DNA of 64,000 nt from contig NW_004451660.1 of assembly GCF_000321225.1 (NCBI RefSeq), forward strand, positions 296,553 through 360,552, given 5' to 3'. Source of the stretch: Odobenus rosmarus divergens. Taxonomy: Eukaryota > Chordata > Mammalia > Carnivora > Odobenidae. This document shows, one piece after another, positions 62,680 to 64,000 of this stretch. Numbering within the stretch: the stretch's first letter is position 1; the number at the start of each line of letters is the position of its first letter. A model generated the notes under the pieces. The model saw nothing but the letters and a program-made list of their open reading frames with translations. It had not been told where the DNA came from and made no database searches. The position numbers were made by a program, and so were the translations under genes.

Positions 62680-62860
62680 AGTCTCTTCGGCCAGGTACTG
62701 TACTAGACATTTAATATATGTAATTTTTTTTCATCCTACGAACTAACCCTTAATACTACAGTTGAGGAAACTGAATCAAAGAGATTAGGTAACTTTTCCA
62801 AGACCACATAGCTAGTAAGTCTTAGTACATCCAGGACTGGAACAGAGGACTGTTAGACTC
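62680..62860 (-). mobile_element. MIR
   Basis: In reverse orientation: AGGTACTGTACTAGACATTT, CAGTTGAGGAAACTGAATCA, AGAGATTAGGTAACTTTTCC, AAGACCACATAGCTAGTAAG, then CAGGACTGGAACAGAGGACT. Well kept. Confidence 0.85.
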
Positions 62861-62984
62861 AAAACATTCTCCTCTTTAATAAACTTTGTACTGTCATGCT
62901 GCATAACATTTTATACAACAATCAGGACCAATGGTCTGAAACCAAAGAATATCTGAAAATAGGGCTTCCATGGAAAATGCACTA

Positions 62985-63110
62985 AAGTAAAAGCTTTATG
63001 AAGTCAGGGACATGGCTTGTTGGGATCCCTCCTCTGTCCCCAGCACCTGGAGCAGTGACTGACACAGAAGATATTGAATAACTTTGAGTACATTGAATGA
63101 ATGAAAGGAT
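62985..63110 (+). mobile_element. L2 3' end
   Basis: TATGAAGTCAGGGACATGGC, CCTCTGTCCCCAGCACCTGG, AGCAGTGACTGACACAGAAG and ATTGAATGAATGAAAGG give the L2 terminal order. Confidence 0.8.
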
Positions 63111-63269
63111 AAGTGAATCAACTTAAAGACTTACTTCGAACCAAGAAAAACAATAAATCCAGAGAACTCTATACACTGAGTTAAGAAGAAAGGTACTATT
63201 TGTTATAGAACCAATGGCTTGGGAAATGCAATCTATAAGGAGAGCTAAGAGAGAGCCAATTTATTAGAC

Positions 63270-63386
63270 CAATGCTTCTCAAACTTTAATGTTCTTCCAA
63301 ATCACCTGGAGATCTTGTCATAATGCAGATTTTGATTCAGTACCGGTGGGGCATAGAATTCTGCATCCTTAGCAAGACCCATGCTG
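63270..63386 (+). mobile_element. hAT-type MITE, MER5A-like
   Basis: AATGCTTCTCAAACTTTAAT, CAAATCACCTGGAGATCTTG, GCAGATTTTGATTCAGTAC and ATAGAATTCTGCATCCTTAG match the MER5A order in its first two thirds; the last third is lost. Confidence 0.75.
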
Positions 63387-63389
63387 CAG

Positions 63390-64000
63390 ATTCAAAGATT
63401 CTCTTTTGAGTAGCAAGGATGGACTTTTCTGGATGGCAGAAATTATTCTCAAGGTATTTCTCCCTTAGGATCTGGGGCACAGGCACCCTGGCTTGCTCAG
63501 AACAACACTGAATGCAATTAGCATAAACAATCACACCTGATGTTATCGATTAACATATACAAGCCCTCCACTGAATTATTTCTTTTACCTCAGCTGGTGG
63601 CTGGTTTCACTTAAGGATAATTCACCAAACATCAGCAACTTTTGACCATCTGCCAGAGCTTCCCCCAGATGAGCTCCAGGCCCCTACTATTAGAAAAAGT
63701 AAGAGGCCAAGCCTATATTTATCGCTCTACCAATTTTCTCCTTATTCTTCTCTTCCATTTCCTCATACTCTCATCTTAGTGTGACCACCCCTCAGCACAT
63801 GTTCTCTGCTGAGAAATAATATGCTCACAAATTACATTCCCTCTTAAGGACACCCTCCCCATACTACTGATGACGATGTGGTGATAATGATGCTGAACAC
63901 CTGAAGCAGATTTTAGACTGTTTCAGTAGTTAACAGTATTTCACTCTAAGTTGCCTATGACCATGGCTGCCATCCACTCTCAGCACTACATCTCCCCATA
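63390..64000. other. Unassigned intronic sequence at the window edge
   Basis: No element or exon recognised. Confidence 0.4.

Overview
This window is vertebrate nuclear DNA, AT-rich and almost entirely non-coding. Sixteen copies of a tRNA-derived carnivore SINE (SINEC type: A/B-box head reading GGTGGCTCAG...GGTTAAGC, CT-rich middle, AAATAAATAAA tail) and several L1 3' ends of carnivore type point to Carnivora. The SINE body (CCTGGGATCGAGCCC, CATCGGGCTCCCTGCTCAGC) looks like the arctoid form found in bears, pinnipeds and mustelids. I see neither the dog-specific nor the cat-specific SINE body. That species placement is inference.

The only genuine coding sequence I can support is one 75-bp internal exon on the minus strand at 6038-6112. 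It has a clean acceptor (TTTTTCAG) and donor (GTGAGTAA), is phase 1 at both ends, and encodes [16 protein letters not shown], which I recognise as IL1RAPL1 (interleukin-1 receptor accessory protein-like 1, X-linked in placental mammals). The whole window therefore reads as a slice of the very large IL1RAPL1 gene. About 6 kb of the downstream intron lies to the left of the exon, and about 58 kb of the upstream intron lies to the right. I found no other exon of the gene.

Layout: 1-2890 is a nested L1 cluster. It holds the 3' end of one L1, an older L1, a 5'-inverted (twin-primed) younger L1 inserted into the older one with a perfect 19-bp target duplication, and a SINE inside that younger L1. 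2891-8690 is mostly unique intron plus the exon. 8691-24480 is rich in SINEs, with MIR, L2, hAT MITE and short L1 insertions. 24481-36725 is sparser, with remnants of ancient antisense L1 and a MaLR (MLT1) LTR. 36726-48900 holds SINEs, old L1 3' ends, an hAT MITE and two adjacent MaLR LTRs. 48901-64000 holds four SINEs, a poly-T tract, MIR/L2 pieces and long stretches I cannot assign.

Nothing here resembles a novel multi-gene system. The short open reading frames across the window are chance frames or fragments of retroelements. The points most worth a second look are the exon, the twin-primed L1, a SINE whose tail and target duplication were copied in tandem with a change from poly-A to poly-T, and some unassigned stretches that could hold regulatory DNA.
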